The notes: generated by a model from the sequence alone, not told the origin. DNA of 39,345 bases from Bacillus infantis (GCF_020171945.1 NZ_JAIVAP010000031.1:1-39345); one strand, 5' to 3'; counted from the stretch's first letter, positions 32,825 through 39,345 are shown. Numbers and translations: made by a program.

Positions 32825-33481
32825 ATGAAAACTCACTACTATTTAGGCTGGTTTAACAGTCATTTTCCAGAGAATCTCAGCAAGGTGCTTCAGGAGGATA
32901 TCATCGACAGAAAATCGCTTGTTATGATTAGCTCAAATCCATCAATTTATGAAGAAATCGGTGCCGCTGAACGCTCGTGGTTAGATCAGGCAGGTATTAT
33001 GTTTGAAGAATATCATTTGATTAATCATTGTGTCGCCAAGGAAGAGGCCCATTCGTTAATTAAAAATGCTTCAGTCATATTCTTATTAGGCGGAAATACC
33101 GTTGAACAAAATAGGTTCCTGGCAGAATATGAGCTGTCGGATCCTATTAAAAAAAGCCGAGCCCTTGTAATGGGAGCCAGCGCTGGTGCGATCAATATGT
33201 CTGCTAAATGGTTATGCTCGAAAAACCTGGGTTATAACGTTGAAGACAGCACTCTGTACGATGGGATTGGCCTTGACGGATTTGCCGTCCTTTCCCACTT
33301 TGATCTTGAACACAACCTCGCGCTTGTTCAAAGCGAACTGTCATCCCTATCAGAAGACACGAATATCTATGCTTCCAACAAAGACTGCGCTGTGCGTGTT
33401 AAAGGAGGCAAAATCGACATTTTAGGCACTGCTTATTTGATTTCCCGATCAGAGATTCGGAGATTGGATGAAACTCTTTAG
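32825..33481 (+). CDS. Peptidase E-like (S51) type-1 amidotransferase-fold protein
   Basis: 218 aa from ATG 32825 behind GGAGG (32815-32819); the frame upstream is repeat-derived and excluded. Nucleophile elbow GASAGA (Ser119), preceded by FLLGGNTVEQNRFL. Later SHFDLEHN holds the likely catalytic His. Peptidase E cleaves Asp-X dipeptides; here the family call is solid but the substrate is not known. Isolated between two REPIN-like doublets. Confidence 0.85.
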   Translation: MKTHYYLGWFNSHFPENLSKVLQEDIIDRKSLVMISSNPSIYEEIGAAERSWLDQAGIMFEEYHLINHCVAKEEAHSLIKNASVIFLLGGNTVEQNRFLAEYELSDPIKKSRALVMGASAGAINMSAKWLCSKNLGYNVEDSTLYDGIGLDGFAVLSHFDLEHNLALVQSELSSLSEDTNIYASNKDCAVRVKGGKIDILGTAYLISRSEIRRLDETL

Positions 33482-33494
33482 TTTGCTGTGATAC

Positions 33495-33559
33495 GAGCCA
33501 TGGGGACAGACCCCTTGGCGCAGTCTCAAGTAGAGCCAAGGGGTCTGTCCCCATGGTTC
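33495..33559. repeat. REPIN-like 65-bp doublet
   Basis: Units 33495-33521 (core ACAGA) and 33533-33559 (core TCTGT), linker AGTCTCAAGTA. A near-canonical example of two palindromes that are reverse complements of each other. Confidence 0.9.
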
Positions 33560-33595
33560 TTCCGTGGTTAACACAAAAAATGTGGAGTGATTAAG

Positions 33596-34045
33596 ATGAG
33601 ATTTTTAGGATTGATTTCATGTTTATCATTTACTCTTGTTTTAGCCGGATGTTTTGGGGAGGACTATGATTTTTCCCCGCCAAAAGTTTCCCTAGTTAAC
33701 CTTGATGATATTAACCAAGAAACAGTATTAGCTGAAGCAAATGTTGAGTGGGATTCCGACGAACAATACAACAAGAAAACGGAGGATGTTCAAGCGTTAG
33801 CTAAGAAACAAGAAGTGATGTACTTCAATTCAGGCCAGAAAGTTCAATACCGCCTTGAAGATGGTCATTTTGATTCCGATGGAGTCAGTGTTTCCGTTTG
33901 GAAAAACGATAGTGAGACAAAACTGACATTAGAAAAAGGGCAATCTTTCTACTTACCAGAAGAAACTGGTGAATATATGATTGTGTTTGACCTTGACACA
34001 GATAAAGGCGATGCCCAGTATGTTGGAAGTATTGTCGTGGAGTGA
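33596..34045 (+). CDS. Small lipoprotein of unknown function
   Basis: 149 aa from ATG 33596, 8 nt after GGAG. Signal peptide with lipobox LAGC (Cys19). The mature part is acidic (YDFSPPKVSLVNLDD, VEWDSDEQYN), followed by a predicted beta-sandwich (VQYRLEDGHF..., FYLPEETGEYMIVFDLDTDKGDAQYVGSIVVE). It resembles small Bacillus surface lipoproteins; no named family recognised. Its TGA stop starts the adjoining repeat. Confidence 0.75.
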   Translation: MRFLGLISCLSFTLVLAGCFGEDYDFSPPKVSLVNLDDINQETVLAEANVEWDSDEQYNKKTEDVQALAKKQEVMYFNSGQKVQYRLEDGHFDSDGVSVSVWKNDSETKLTLEKGQSFYLPEETGEYMIVFDLDTDKGDAQYVGSIVVE

Positions 34046-34108
34046 GCCACCGGGACAGACCCCCTGGTCCAGTCACAAAAAGAGCCAAGGGGTCTGTCCC
34101 CCTGGCTC
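34044..34108. repeat. REPIN-like 65-bp doublet exactly filling a convergent gap
   Basis: Units 34044-34070 and 34082-34108, linker AGTCACAAAAA. It spans the entire gap between the stop of the lipoprotein gene (34043-34045) and that of the kinase gene (34110-34112). Confidence 0.95.
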
Positions 34109-34109
34109 C

Positions 34110-35363
34110 TTATGGTTCAACACCCGGAAAATCAATGATAAATTCCGTGCCCACCCCTTCTTCGCTTTCTACTCTGATTTTCCCCTTGAAGGAATGGATG
34201 ATTTGGTAGCTGACCATCATCCCGAGTCCTGTGCCTTTTTCCTTGAGAGAATAATAAGGCGATCCAAGGCGCTGGACCTGTTTCAGGTTCATGCCGATTC
34301 CCTGATCCTTGACGGCGATCCTGATGTGTCCATCGGCGGTTTGATGGCATGAAAGCGACACGGTCCCGCCATTCGGCATGGACTCCACTGCATTTTTCAA
34401 GATATTGAGCAGGGATTGGTTCAGCTTCTGGGGATCTGCTTTTATCCAGCAGTCATCCTGAATGTCGGTTTGAAATTCAACCTGCTGGTTCACGCTGAAA
34501 GTTCGAATCAGCGCTGCTGTACGTTTTAAATGTTCACTGACATTGACGGCTTTATATGTACTGATGGAAGGTTTGCCGAAAGTAAGAAAGTCGTTGATGA
34601 TTTCATTGGCCCGGTCCAATTCTTCAATTGAAAGCTTGATGTATTCTCTTTTTGGATAAGGGAGATCGGGGTCATCAAGGAGCTGAAGAAAACCCCTGGT
34701 CACCTGCATAGGATTGCGGATCTCATGGGCAAACACACCGGTGAGTTCACTGATCACCCTGAATTTCTCCGAGTCCTGGACCTTCAGCCTGAGCTGATGG
34801 TTCTCACGGATTTTCTCAACTAATACTGTACAGAACCACGTAACGGCAACCGTAAAAAGCAGGTGGATACCCTGAACTTTCAACACGTTGCTATCCAAGC
34901 CATTCATGACCCCTGACACCACCATGCCACAGAGACAGTACAGGATCGATAATCCCGTTGCAATAATGATCCTTCGATCCTTATTCACACGTAAAAATAA
35001 TCGCTGTACCGACAAAATGACCGGGAGCATAATGATTAACACTATGACAGTCGTCAAAAAACCCATGCTGATCCCGAAAGACAGGCGGTACAGAATGATC
35101 AGAGCTGTCAGAAACACGCCGGACCACATTCCGAGGTATAACGTTCCAAATAAAAGAGGGATAAACCGGATATCGAGCCGTGCTCCCTCAACGTATTCCA
35201 CAGGAAAGGACATGCACAACAGGATGGACAATCCCCACAAAAGAGTCATGAACATCTTGATGGACCGGTCCTCTTTCACCTTCTCCAGAATAAACGTAAA
35301 GTAACTGAAGATCGGGATCACCATGAGTGTCAATTGCAGCAGGAAATCTTTCACTATACTCAT
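34110..35363 (-). CDS. KinB-like sporulation-type sensor histidine kinase
   Basis: 417 aa. Six membrane segments in the first 190 residues with the 5TMR_LYT-type arrangement (FIPLLFGTLYLGMWSGVFLTA). H-box FAHEIRNPMQVTRGFLQLL (phospho-His at about 219) and an HATPase domain with N-box NILKNAVESMP, DQGIGM and GTGLGMMVS. Length and membrane layout match KinB of B. subtilis, which feeds the Spo0A phosphorelay. No response regulator is adjacent, consistent with an orphan phosphorelay kinase. Ribosome binding site weak; TATAAT at 35385-35390 on the minus strand. Confidence 0.88.
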   Translation of the reverse strand: MSIVKDFLLQLTLMVIPIFSYFTFILEKVKEDRSIKMFMTLLWGLSILLCMSFPVEYVEGARLDIRFIPLLFGTLYLGMWSGVFLTALIILYRLSFGISMGFLTTVIVLIIMLPVILSVQRLFLRVNKDRRIIIATGLSILYCLCGMVVSGVMNGLDSNVLKVQGIHLLFTVAVTWFCTVLVEKIRENHQLRLKVQDSEKFRVISELTGVFAHEIRNPMQVTRGFLQLLDDPDLPYPKREYIKLSIEELDRANEIINDFLTFGKPSISTYKAVNVSEHLKRTAALIRTFSVNQQVEFQTDIQDDCWIKADPQKLNQSLLNILKNAVESMPNGGTVSLSCHQTADGHIRIAVKDQGIGMNLKQVQRLGSPYYSLKEKGTGLGMMVSYQIIHSFKGKIRVESEEGVGTEFIIDFPGVEP

Positions 35364-35446
35364 CTGGGCACCATTCGCCTTCTATTATATGTACAATATA
35401 TTTTAGCAAAAATTCACACATTTTGGGTGTTCTTGTCTTTTTTTTC

Positions 35447-35511
35447 GAGCCAGGGGGACAGACCCCCTGGCCCAGCCTCAAAAAGAGCCGAGGGGTCTGT
35501 CCCCCTGGCTT
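35447..35511. repeat. REPIN-like 65-bp doublet between divergent genes
   Basis: Units 35447-35473 and 35485-35511, linker AGCCTCAAAAA. It lies upstream of both neighbours rather than at a gene end. Confidence 0.9.
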
Positions 35512-35580
35512 CCCACAAAATTGAAACTATACCCTCTGTAAAACGTAAATAAAGTTAATAACATTCTTCGGAGGGTGAAT

Positions 35581-36045
35581 ATGGATAATCAGCGGGTTGA
35601 GGATCTTAACAATATCCTTGAAGAAATCAGAGAAAAGGCTGATGAAAAAACGGCTGCAAAACTTGAATTGGATAAATGCAAAAGAATCATTCAAAGGCTA
35701 AATTCCTTCTCAACAGATTGTGAAAAATGTTATCAGCATTTTTTAGGGTTAGAAAATCATCTGATCCAGCTTAATGGCAAAGCAGACCATCTTACAGAAG
35801 ATGAGATCAAACATCATAAAAAACTAATTGACACCATCAGCTCCCATCTGCAAAAGCAGCACAAACTGGTAGCGCGCGGGTATTATCTGGCATTATATAT
35901 GTCCATTGGCATAAGTATAGGCACAGCCCTAGGACTTGTTGTATTTGATAATCTTGCACTGGGCCTGCCGCTCGGAATGTGTATGGGTATAGCAATTGGC
36001 ACAGGACTGGATGAGGGTGCTAAGAAAAAGGGGATGACCCTTTAG
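35581..36045 (+). CDS. Coiled-coil protein with two Gly-rich membrane helices
   Basis: 154 aa from ATG 35581 behind CGGAGGG; GTG 35575 is an alternative. Residues 1-95 are a charged helical, probably coiled-coil region with a CxxC-like pair (DCEKC). Residues about 100-148 form two hydrophobic Gly-rich segments (YYLALYMSIGISIGTALGLVVF and LGLPLGMCMGIAIGTGLD), followed by a basic tail. Similar small glycine-zipper proteins occur in Bacillaceae with no known function. Confidence 0.65.
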   Translation: MDNQRVEDLNNILEEIREKADEKTAAKLELDKCKRIIQRLNSFSTDCEKCYQHFLGLENHLIQLNGKADHLTEDEIKHHKKLIDTISSHLQKQHKLVARGYYLALYMSIGISIGTALGLVVFDNLALGLPLGMCMGIAIGTGLDEGAKKKGMTL

Positions 36046-36093
36046 GGTATTAAAATAGGCAAGGTAACATACACCGACAGAGACGTCGCTTAA

Positions 36094-36155
36094 AATCCAC
36101 AGGGACAGACCCCTCGGCCCAGCAAAAAGAGCCAAGGGGTCTGTCCCCCTGGCTC
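36094..36155. repeat. REPIN-like doublet between convergent genes
   Basis: Units 36094-36120 (degenerate left arm AATCCACAGGG) and 36129-36155 with a shortened 8-nt linker. The right end is 1-2 bp from the stop of the minus-strand gene. Confidence 0.85.
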
Positions 36156-36156
36156 A

Positions 36157-36849
36157 TTAATTCCGCACACTCCAATAAATTTCCGTAGTTTCGCTGCAAT
36201 AAAAACCTTCTAGATCACATAAATCCACTAGTTTATTTACGGTTTTTTTGTTTGAGCACAGTAACGAAAAGTGGCTATCCCAGTGAGTAGTCAGCAGTAT
36301 ATTGTTATCGTGAGTGAACAGGTTCTTATCTTCAATTTCAAGGAGGTTAGCATCTTCTATTAAGTCATCAATGTATTCTAATTTTCTTTTTGTACAAAAT
36401 TCATCTCCACGCCATATCCAGTCATATCCTATATTCTTTATCCCTTGAAGTAACCTATCAATAATAAGCTCCGGGAAATAACCCTCAGGCGGGTAAATGA
36501 TTTTGTGCTGATCACATGTGTCATGAATAATCTTCGCTATCTCTTCGTTCGCATATGTTTTATTTAGACCTAAGATCATAGTTCTCAGTCCAATATCTAA
36601 ATCTTTATAGCTGGTGATATTGGAAATCTCCAAGAAACGCTTCCACGAAATCTTTTCACAATGGTCCCTAATTTCACTTTTAGACGGATATGTATCCGGA
36701 TTGAATAAGTCGTAATCAATTGTCTGAGGTTTAAAGAATGGATGGAAAAAGATAAAAACTTCTTCAAAGACTCCTTCATAGAATTTTTTAATTGGCATAT
36801 CCGCAGGTGAACAAACAGCATACTTGTGTGGTTCAGGTGCCTTCCTCAT
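36157..36849 (-). CDS. Hypothetical protein, probably DUF2711-like
   Basis: 230 aa from the first ATG after an in-frame TAA; the ribosome binding site is weak. Opening YAVCSPADMPIKKFYEGVFEEVFIFFHPFFKP and the later YFPELIIDRLLQGIKNIGYDWIWRGDEF are familiar to me from Bacillus proteins annotated DUF2711; this assignment is from memory and not certain. Soluble, acidic, Trp/Phe-rich, without signal or membrane helix. It ends with a compact FSLLCSNKKTVNKLVDLCDLEGFYC segment. AT-rich like its neighbours, suggesting an accessory region. Confidence 0.6.
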   Translation of the reverse strand: MRKAPEPHKYAVCSPADMPIKKFYEGVFEEVFIFFHPFFKPQTIDYDLFNPDTYPSKSEIRDHCEKISWKRFLEISNITSYKDLDIGLRTMILGLNKTYANEEIAKIIHDTCDQHKIIYPPEGYFPELIIDRLLQGIKNIGYDWIWRGDEFCTKRKLEYIDDLIEDANLLEIEDKNLFTHDNNILLTTHWDSHFSLLCSNKKTVNKLVDLCDLEGFYCSETTEIYWSVRN

Positions 36850-37001
36850 TTAGCCATTAATCCTCACTCTTCTCCTAAATGATTATTCTTGCTTAATTCC
36901 AAAATTTTGTTCCGTTATACTGCCTATTTTACATGAAGAGAACTTAACATAAAAAGGCCTAAACCTTCTGAGATTAAAGCCCCCGATATTTCAAGAAGAA
37001 T

Positions 37002-37481
37002 TTATAATAATGGGAAAATATTCGACAAATCGATAAATTCTAGTTCAGCTTCTGCTTCTGCTTTCGAACGATAAACATGAATTTTATCATTGGGTTTCAT
37101 GTTGTCTTGCCATGTTCCTATATTACTCAGAAAATCTTCTACGTTTTCAAAAATTATAAAGCACTCTAAATCCCTATTGATATAACAAATTGGTGCGTCA
37201 CTTTCCGAATCACACTGTTGATAAACAGTTCCGATAAATCCACCTTTACTATCTTTTGCCATAATATCTACATGTGGAACCGTAAAAAACTCTAAATGCG
37301 GAATATCATCGTCAAAGATAAATTGAATATCATAATCGTTAGCGTATCTTTGATACTCCTCATTTCTATCATGAACACCCATTGAATAAATGGTTGTTCC
37401 TGCTGATATAATCTCAGTATCTTCTAAATTAACACCTATGGCTCCAGAGAATGCTGTTCTATCTAGATAAATTTTTCGCAT
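37002..37481 (-). CDS. Hypothetical protein
   Basis: 159 aa, ATG behind a poor GGGG site. Not recognised. Acidic (YANDYDIQFIFDDDIPHLEFF), predominantly predicted beta strand with a C-terminal helix (YRSKAEAEAELEFIDLSNIF). Size, acidity and surroundings would fit an immunity-type or SMI1-like small protein, but no diagnostic motif is visible. AT-rich. No repeat at either end. Confidence 0.55.
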   Translation of the reverse strand: MRKIYLDRTAFSGAIGVNLEDTEIISAGTTIYSMGVHDRNEEYQRYANDYDIQFIFDDDIPHLEFFTVPHVDIMAKDSKGGFIGTVYQQCDSESDAPICYINRDLECFIIFENVEDFLSNIGTWQDNMKPNDKIHVYRSKAEAEAELEFIDLSNIFPLL

Positions 37482-37566
37482 ATAACCCCATTTAATCTTA
37501 TTTTAAAGTAAAATGCTCATTACTTTTGTGATTTTATTAAACTAACCTGCCCCGTTGGTGACACAA

Positions 37567-37590
37567 GAAAAAACTGCCATAAATGACAGT
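37567..37590 (-). terminator. Rho-independent terminator of the cupin gene
   Basis: On the minus strand ACTGTCA-TTTA-TGGCAGT (37590-37573), followed by TTTTTTC. Lies 14 nt after the stop. Confidence 0.8.
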
Positions 37591-37603
37591 CAGCCTTTCA
37601 ACT

Positions 37604-37951
37604 TTAATTTTGGCTCGTCCCATTTATGTCGTTAGATACCTTTTCAAAACATATATTAACTGTTCTTTGGTTTGAGCGGGTTCTATGCATGGTATTAGCT
37701 GGAATTGTAAAAATTTCACCTGGCTTTAGAGAAACTGTTTTATTATTTTCCAAATCAATAAACAGTTCACCTTCCAAAACGTAAAACAATTCATCACAAT
37801 CTGCGTGCTTATGCCAGTGAAATTCCCCATCTATCACAGCTATACGAAGAGCATGGTCATTTACTTCGCTTACAATAAAATTGGTGTACTCATTTTTATC
37901 CTGTGTTAATTTGTGTAAGTTAAAGACCTCTAACTGTCCTTTGTGCTGCAT
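37604..37951 (-). CDS. Small cupin-domain protein
   Basis: 115 aa, ATG behind AAGGAGAAG. Single cupin_2 barrel: motif 1 HWHKHADCDELFYVLEGEL carries the two His and one Glu metal ligands, and motif 2 PGEIFTIPANTMHRT carries the last His. It could be a metal-dependent enzyme or a sugar/auxin-type binding protein; substrate unknown. Monocistronic, with its own terminator. Confidence 0.85.
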   Translation of the reverse strand: MQHKGQLEVFNLHKLTQDKNEYTNFIVSEVNDHALRIAVIDGEFHWHKHADCDELFYVLEGELFIDLENNKTVSLKPGEIFTIPANTMHRTRSNQRTVNICFEKVSNDINGTSQN

Positions 37952-38022
37952 ATTCTTCTCCTTTTAGCCTTTTATTCTTTTACCAAATTCGACAGGAATG
38001 TCAAAAAAACCTTCCTTAACCT

Positions 38023-38057
38023 GCCCCTATCGCTCAATAGAACTGAGACGATACGGC
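38023..38057. repeat. Imperfect hairpin in gene-free stretch
   Basis: GCCCCTATCGCTCA (38023-38036) pairs with TGAGACGATACGGC (38044-38057) with one bulge and one mismatch. On the minus strand a TTTTTTT run begins about 13 nt beyond the stem, so it could be a weak terminator or a small structured RNA. Confidence 0.35.
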
Positions 38058-38093
38058 ATCCCCTGTTCTTAACTATCACACCGGTCAGTACTT

Positions 38094-38240
38094 TCACTTT
38101 TTATTCTCTTTCTGAATCTCCCGCCACTCTTCAGAGTAGTCGGGATTTTTAATTCTTATTTCTTCTGAAATAATCTCCATATTACTTAAATCATATTTAA
38201 CTAAATAATTTCCTAAAGGAGAATTTTTTTTGCCAATCCT
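38094..38240 (-). pseudogene. 3' remnant of a protein-coding gene
   Basis: 48 codons of coding-like sequence ending TGA at 38094-38096 (for example LGNYLVKYDLSNMEIISEE and NPDYSEEWREIQKENKK), with an in-frame TAG at 38241-38243 just before an A8 run and no good start. One extra A would join it to an upstream open frame that passes through the REP unit at 38269-38295. Best read as a truncated or frameshifted gene. Confidence 0.5.
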
Positions 38241-38268
38241 CTATCACATGGGACTATACCTTCTGGAC

Positions 38269-38295
38269 GAGCCAAGGGGTCTGTCCCCCTGGCTC
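38269..38295. repeat. Single REP-like unit
   Basis: A canonical 27-bp unit GAGCCAAGGGG / CCCCCTGGCTC without a partner, at the 5' side of the gene remnant. Confidence 0.9.
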
Positions 38296-38320
38296 CTGAA
38301 CTAACACGCTGTCCTTTTAT

Positions 38321-38350
38321 GGTAAAAGAAAAGCCGCCTCGCTGTGGCAG
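38321..38350 (-). terminator. Possible terminator of the disrupted gene
   Basis: On the minus strand CTGCC-ACAGCGA-GGCGG (38350-38334), followed by CTTTTCTTTT, about 50 nt after the stop at 38400. A 5-bp stem only, so modest support. Confidence 0.45.
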
Positions 38351-38399
38351 CTGATTGAACTGAGTATAGAAAAAGAAAGTCACTAAACGTTATATGCGG

Positions 38400-38651
38400 T
38401 CATTCCTTCACTAATTTGATACTTTCTGTTTTTTCATTCCATTCAACGGTCATTGTAATCACAGTACCTTCTTGGATAAACGCACACCCACTGCACATAT
38501 CTCCAAAATCATGACTTTGCAGAACCCCGCCATTAGACAAGCCAAGGGGACAGACCCCTTGGCCCAATTTCAAAAAGAGCCAAGGGACCTGTCCCCTTGG
38601 CTCATATTTATTAACCTTATCATTTATTGAAAGGCCGGGAATGTCAGTTGG
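38400..38651 (-). pseudogene. Gene remnant interrupted in frame by a REPIN-like doublet
   Basis: An open frame of 83 codons ending TGA at 38400-38402. The 3' part (SNGGVLQSHDFGDMCSGCA, then FIQEGTVITMTVEWNEKTES) and the 5' part (IPGLSINDKVNKY) look like normal coding sequence. Between them a 66-nt segment (38538-38603), the 65-bp doublet plus one base, adds 22 codons without breaking the frame. Upstream the frame ends at a TGA (38652-38654) and no start is visible, so the gene is also truncated. Family not recognised. Confidence 0.6.
38539..38603. repeat. REPIN-like 65-bp doublet inside an ORF remnant
   Basis: Units 38539-38565 and 38577-38603, linker AATTTCAAAAA. The only doublet in the window flanked on both sides by the same continuous reading frame. 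Confidence 0.9.
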
Positions 38652-38775
38652 TCAAGCCAGCAAGGACGAAGACGCTTTGTCCCTAAGTTTCGATAGCTCA
38701 GCGGCTTATCTGTGGTACGCTTTTTGCCCTCAGGCTAAAGAGATTAACAGAGACAAAGTCCCCAGCCTAGCCACA
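38635..38775. other. Unexplained GC-richer block with hairpins
   Basis: About 140 bp, less AT-rich than its surroundings, between two repeat copies. It contains an 8-bp hairpin GGACGAAG-ACG-CTTTGTCC (38664-38682) and a second potential stem GCC-CTCA-GGC extended by CTTT/AAAG near 38722-38742. No convincing ORF in any frame. Could be a structured RNA or the end of a decayed mobile element. Confidence 0.3.
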
Positions 38776-38779
38776 AAAA

Positions 38780-38806
38780 GAGCCAAGGGGTCTGTCCCCC
38801 TGGCTC
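38780..38806. repeat. Single REP-like unit with decayed left partner
   Basis: Canonical right unit preceded by CACAAAAA; the left partner is not recognisable beyond fragments. Its right end overlaps the TAG stop of the minus-strand gene. Confidence 0.85.
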
Positions 38807-39078
38807 TAATCCTTTGGTTGATTCCTGACTGAAGATTCTTTCTTAGTCATTCTATGCTTAGATTGTTCTAAATCGAAATTCTGCTCAATTCTTACTAGCG
38901 TATCAATTAATTCCTCATCTGCGTCTTGTGCAATGCGTTCTAACCTTTTAATAATTCTCTCTGCTGCCTGCATATCGATTCCATCATTGCGTATTGTTAT
39001 CGTTTGTATTAGATATGATTTAACCCGATCAACGTCTCTCAGTATATTTGTCAATAACTTAAATAGCTCTTTATTCAC
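38806..39078 (-). CDS. Small helical hypothetical protein
   Basis: 90 aa from GTG 39078 behind AAGGGTGGAGGG; a longer frame to 39132 lacks a site. Almost entirely predicted alpha helix (ELFKLLTNILRDVDRVKSYL, ERIIKRLERIAQDADEELI), charged, with a basic C-terminus. Not recognised. Stop TAG shared with the adjoining REP unit. Confidence 0.5.
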   Translation of the reverse strand: MNKELFKLLTNILRDVDRVKSYLIQTITIRNDGIDMQAAERIIKRLERIAQDADEELIDTLVRIEQNFDLEQSKHRMTKKESSVRNQPKD

Positions 39079-39216
39079 GACCCTCCACCCTTTTTTAATC
39101 TGAACTGTGATTTTGTTATTTCCTTTACCCACGATGCCAATGACTTATGCAAAGCAGACTTTAGTATCCAACTATTTCCTTATACTCTCCGGGTTATCCG
39201 TAGAACGGCATCTAAA

Positions 39217-39226
39217 GAGCCACAGG
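39217..39226. repeat. Half REP unit at the group II intron junction
   Basis: GAGCCACAGG is the outer arm of a REP unit (compare GAGCCACAGGG at 5507-5517). The remaining half is missing because intron sequence begins at 39227. Confidence 0.55.
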
Positions 39227-39345
39227 AATCGAGTAGGAGGAACGTCACCGTGCCGACCTCTCACAGCACCGTACGTACCGTTCGGTATACGGCGCCTCGA
39301 AAGTTTTATGAAATGATTATTTGTAATGATTTCAAGCCTAGCTGT
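39227..39345 (-). mobile_element. 3' end of a group II intron (probably class C), runs off the window
   Basis: On the minus strand, a domain V-like hairpin GGCGCCGTATACC-GAAC-GGTACGTACGG (39296-39266), linker TGTGAG and a domain VI-like stem with GTGA loop end in CCTCCTACTCGATT (39240-39227), the usual 3' terminus of Bacillaceae/Clostridia group II introns. The CGC rather than AGC at the start of domain V suggests class IIC. The maturase gene would lie beyond 39345. No ORF is claimed here. Confidence 0.75.

Noticed and set aside
38119-38150. Terminator-like hairpin TCCCG...CGGGA followed by TTTTT on the plus strand
   Set aside because: It lies inside the coding-like remnant of the opposite strand and no plus-strand gene ends there; probably fortuitous.
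38690-38715. tRNA-like D-arm string GATAGCTCAGCGG
   Set aside because: No matching T-arm, anticodon arm or acceptor stem could be placed around it.
2929-38806. Regularly recurring palindromic repeats resembling a CRISPR array
   Set aside because: Copies are scattered singly or in pairs between genes, spacing is not periodic beyond the 11-nt linker, there are no unique spacers, and no cas genes are present.
39107-39316. ORF on the plus strand at the right edge
   Set aside because: It is antisense to the group II intron 3' structure and has no ribosome binding site or coding character.

Overview
The window looks like chromosomal DNA from a spore-forming member of the Bacillaceae (Firmicutes). 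This is inferred from strong AGGAGG-type ribosome binding sites with frequent TTG/GTG starts, a KinB-like sporulation-type kinase, a CotA-like laccase, a YesMN-type two-component pair, a good Fur box, a cre-like CcpA site and several genes of the YwaD, YjcL and YwdH types. The species cannot be named from the sequence.

Layout. 0.3-4.6 kb: a secreted PL9 pectate lyase (+) converges on a leaderless GH91 enzyme (inulin fructotransferase / difructose-anhydride III hydrolase family, -). 4.6-6.3 kb: two minor genes (pRiA4b ORF-3-like, GNAT-like). 6.5-8.6 kb: oligopeptidase B. 8.7-17.7 kb: one tight minus-strand operon holding a sugar ABC transporter (lipoprotein and two permeases, no ATPase), a PfkB fructokinase, an intracellular GH32 fructosidase, a sensor kinase and an AraC-type response regulator. 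18.1-20.6 kb: Fur-controlled feoA-feoB and a small Cys-rich FeoB-associated protein. 20.8-25.5 kb: a laccase, a secreted M28 aminopeptidase and an aldehyde dehydrogenase. 25.8-35.4 kb: mostly single genes (unknown Tudor-like protein, DUF819 membrane protein, DJ-1/PfpI, WYL regulator, PPOX-like protein, M3 oligoendopeptidase, S51-like peptidase, lipoprotein, KinB-like kinase). 35.5-39.3 kb: AT-rich accessory DNA with hypotheticals, gene remnants and the 3' end of a group II intron that runs off the window.

How it fits together. GH91, the ABC transporter, GH32 and fructokinase make a coherent route: import of a fructan oligomer or difructose anhydride, opening to inulobiose/fructo-oligosaccharide, hydrolysis to fructose, phosphorylation. 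The GH91 gene and the ABC operon lie 13 kb apart but share a 44-bp block (38 of 44 identical) abutting the -35 position, with a -10 box at the same distance. This points to one activator, plausibly the response regulator encoded in the operon. A weaker version lies upstream of the pectate lyase.

The most striking non-genic structure is a dispersed repeat: about 55 palindromic 27-bp units (arms GAGCCA(A/G)GGGG / CCCC(T/C)TGGCTC), mostly as inverted pairs of 27+11+27 = 65 bp. These REPIN-like doublets occupy most intergenic regions, fill convergent gaps, supply stop codons for at least nine genes, interrupt one ORF in frame, and carry the group II intron insertion at the right edge.
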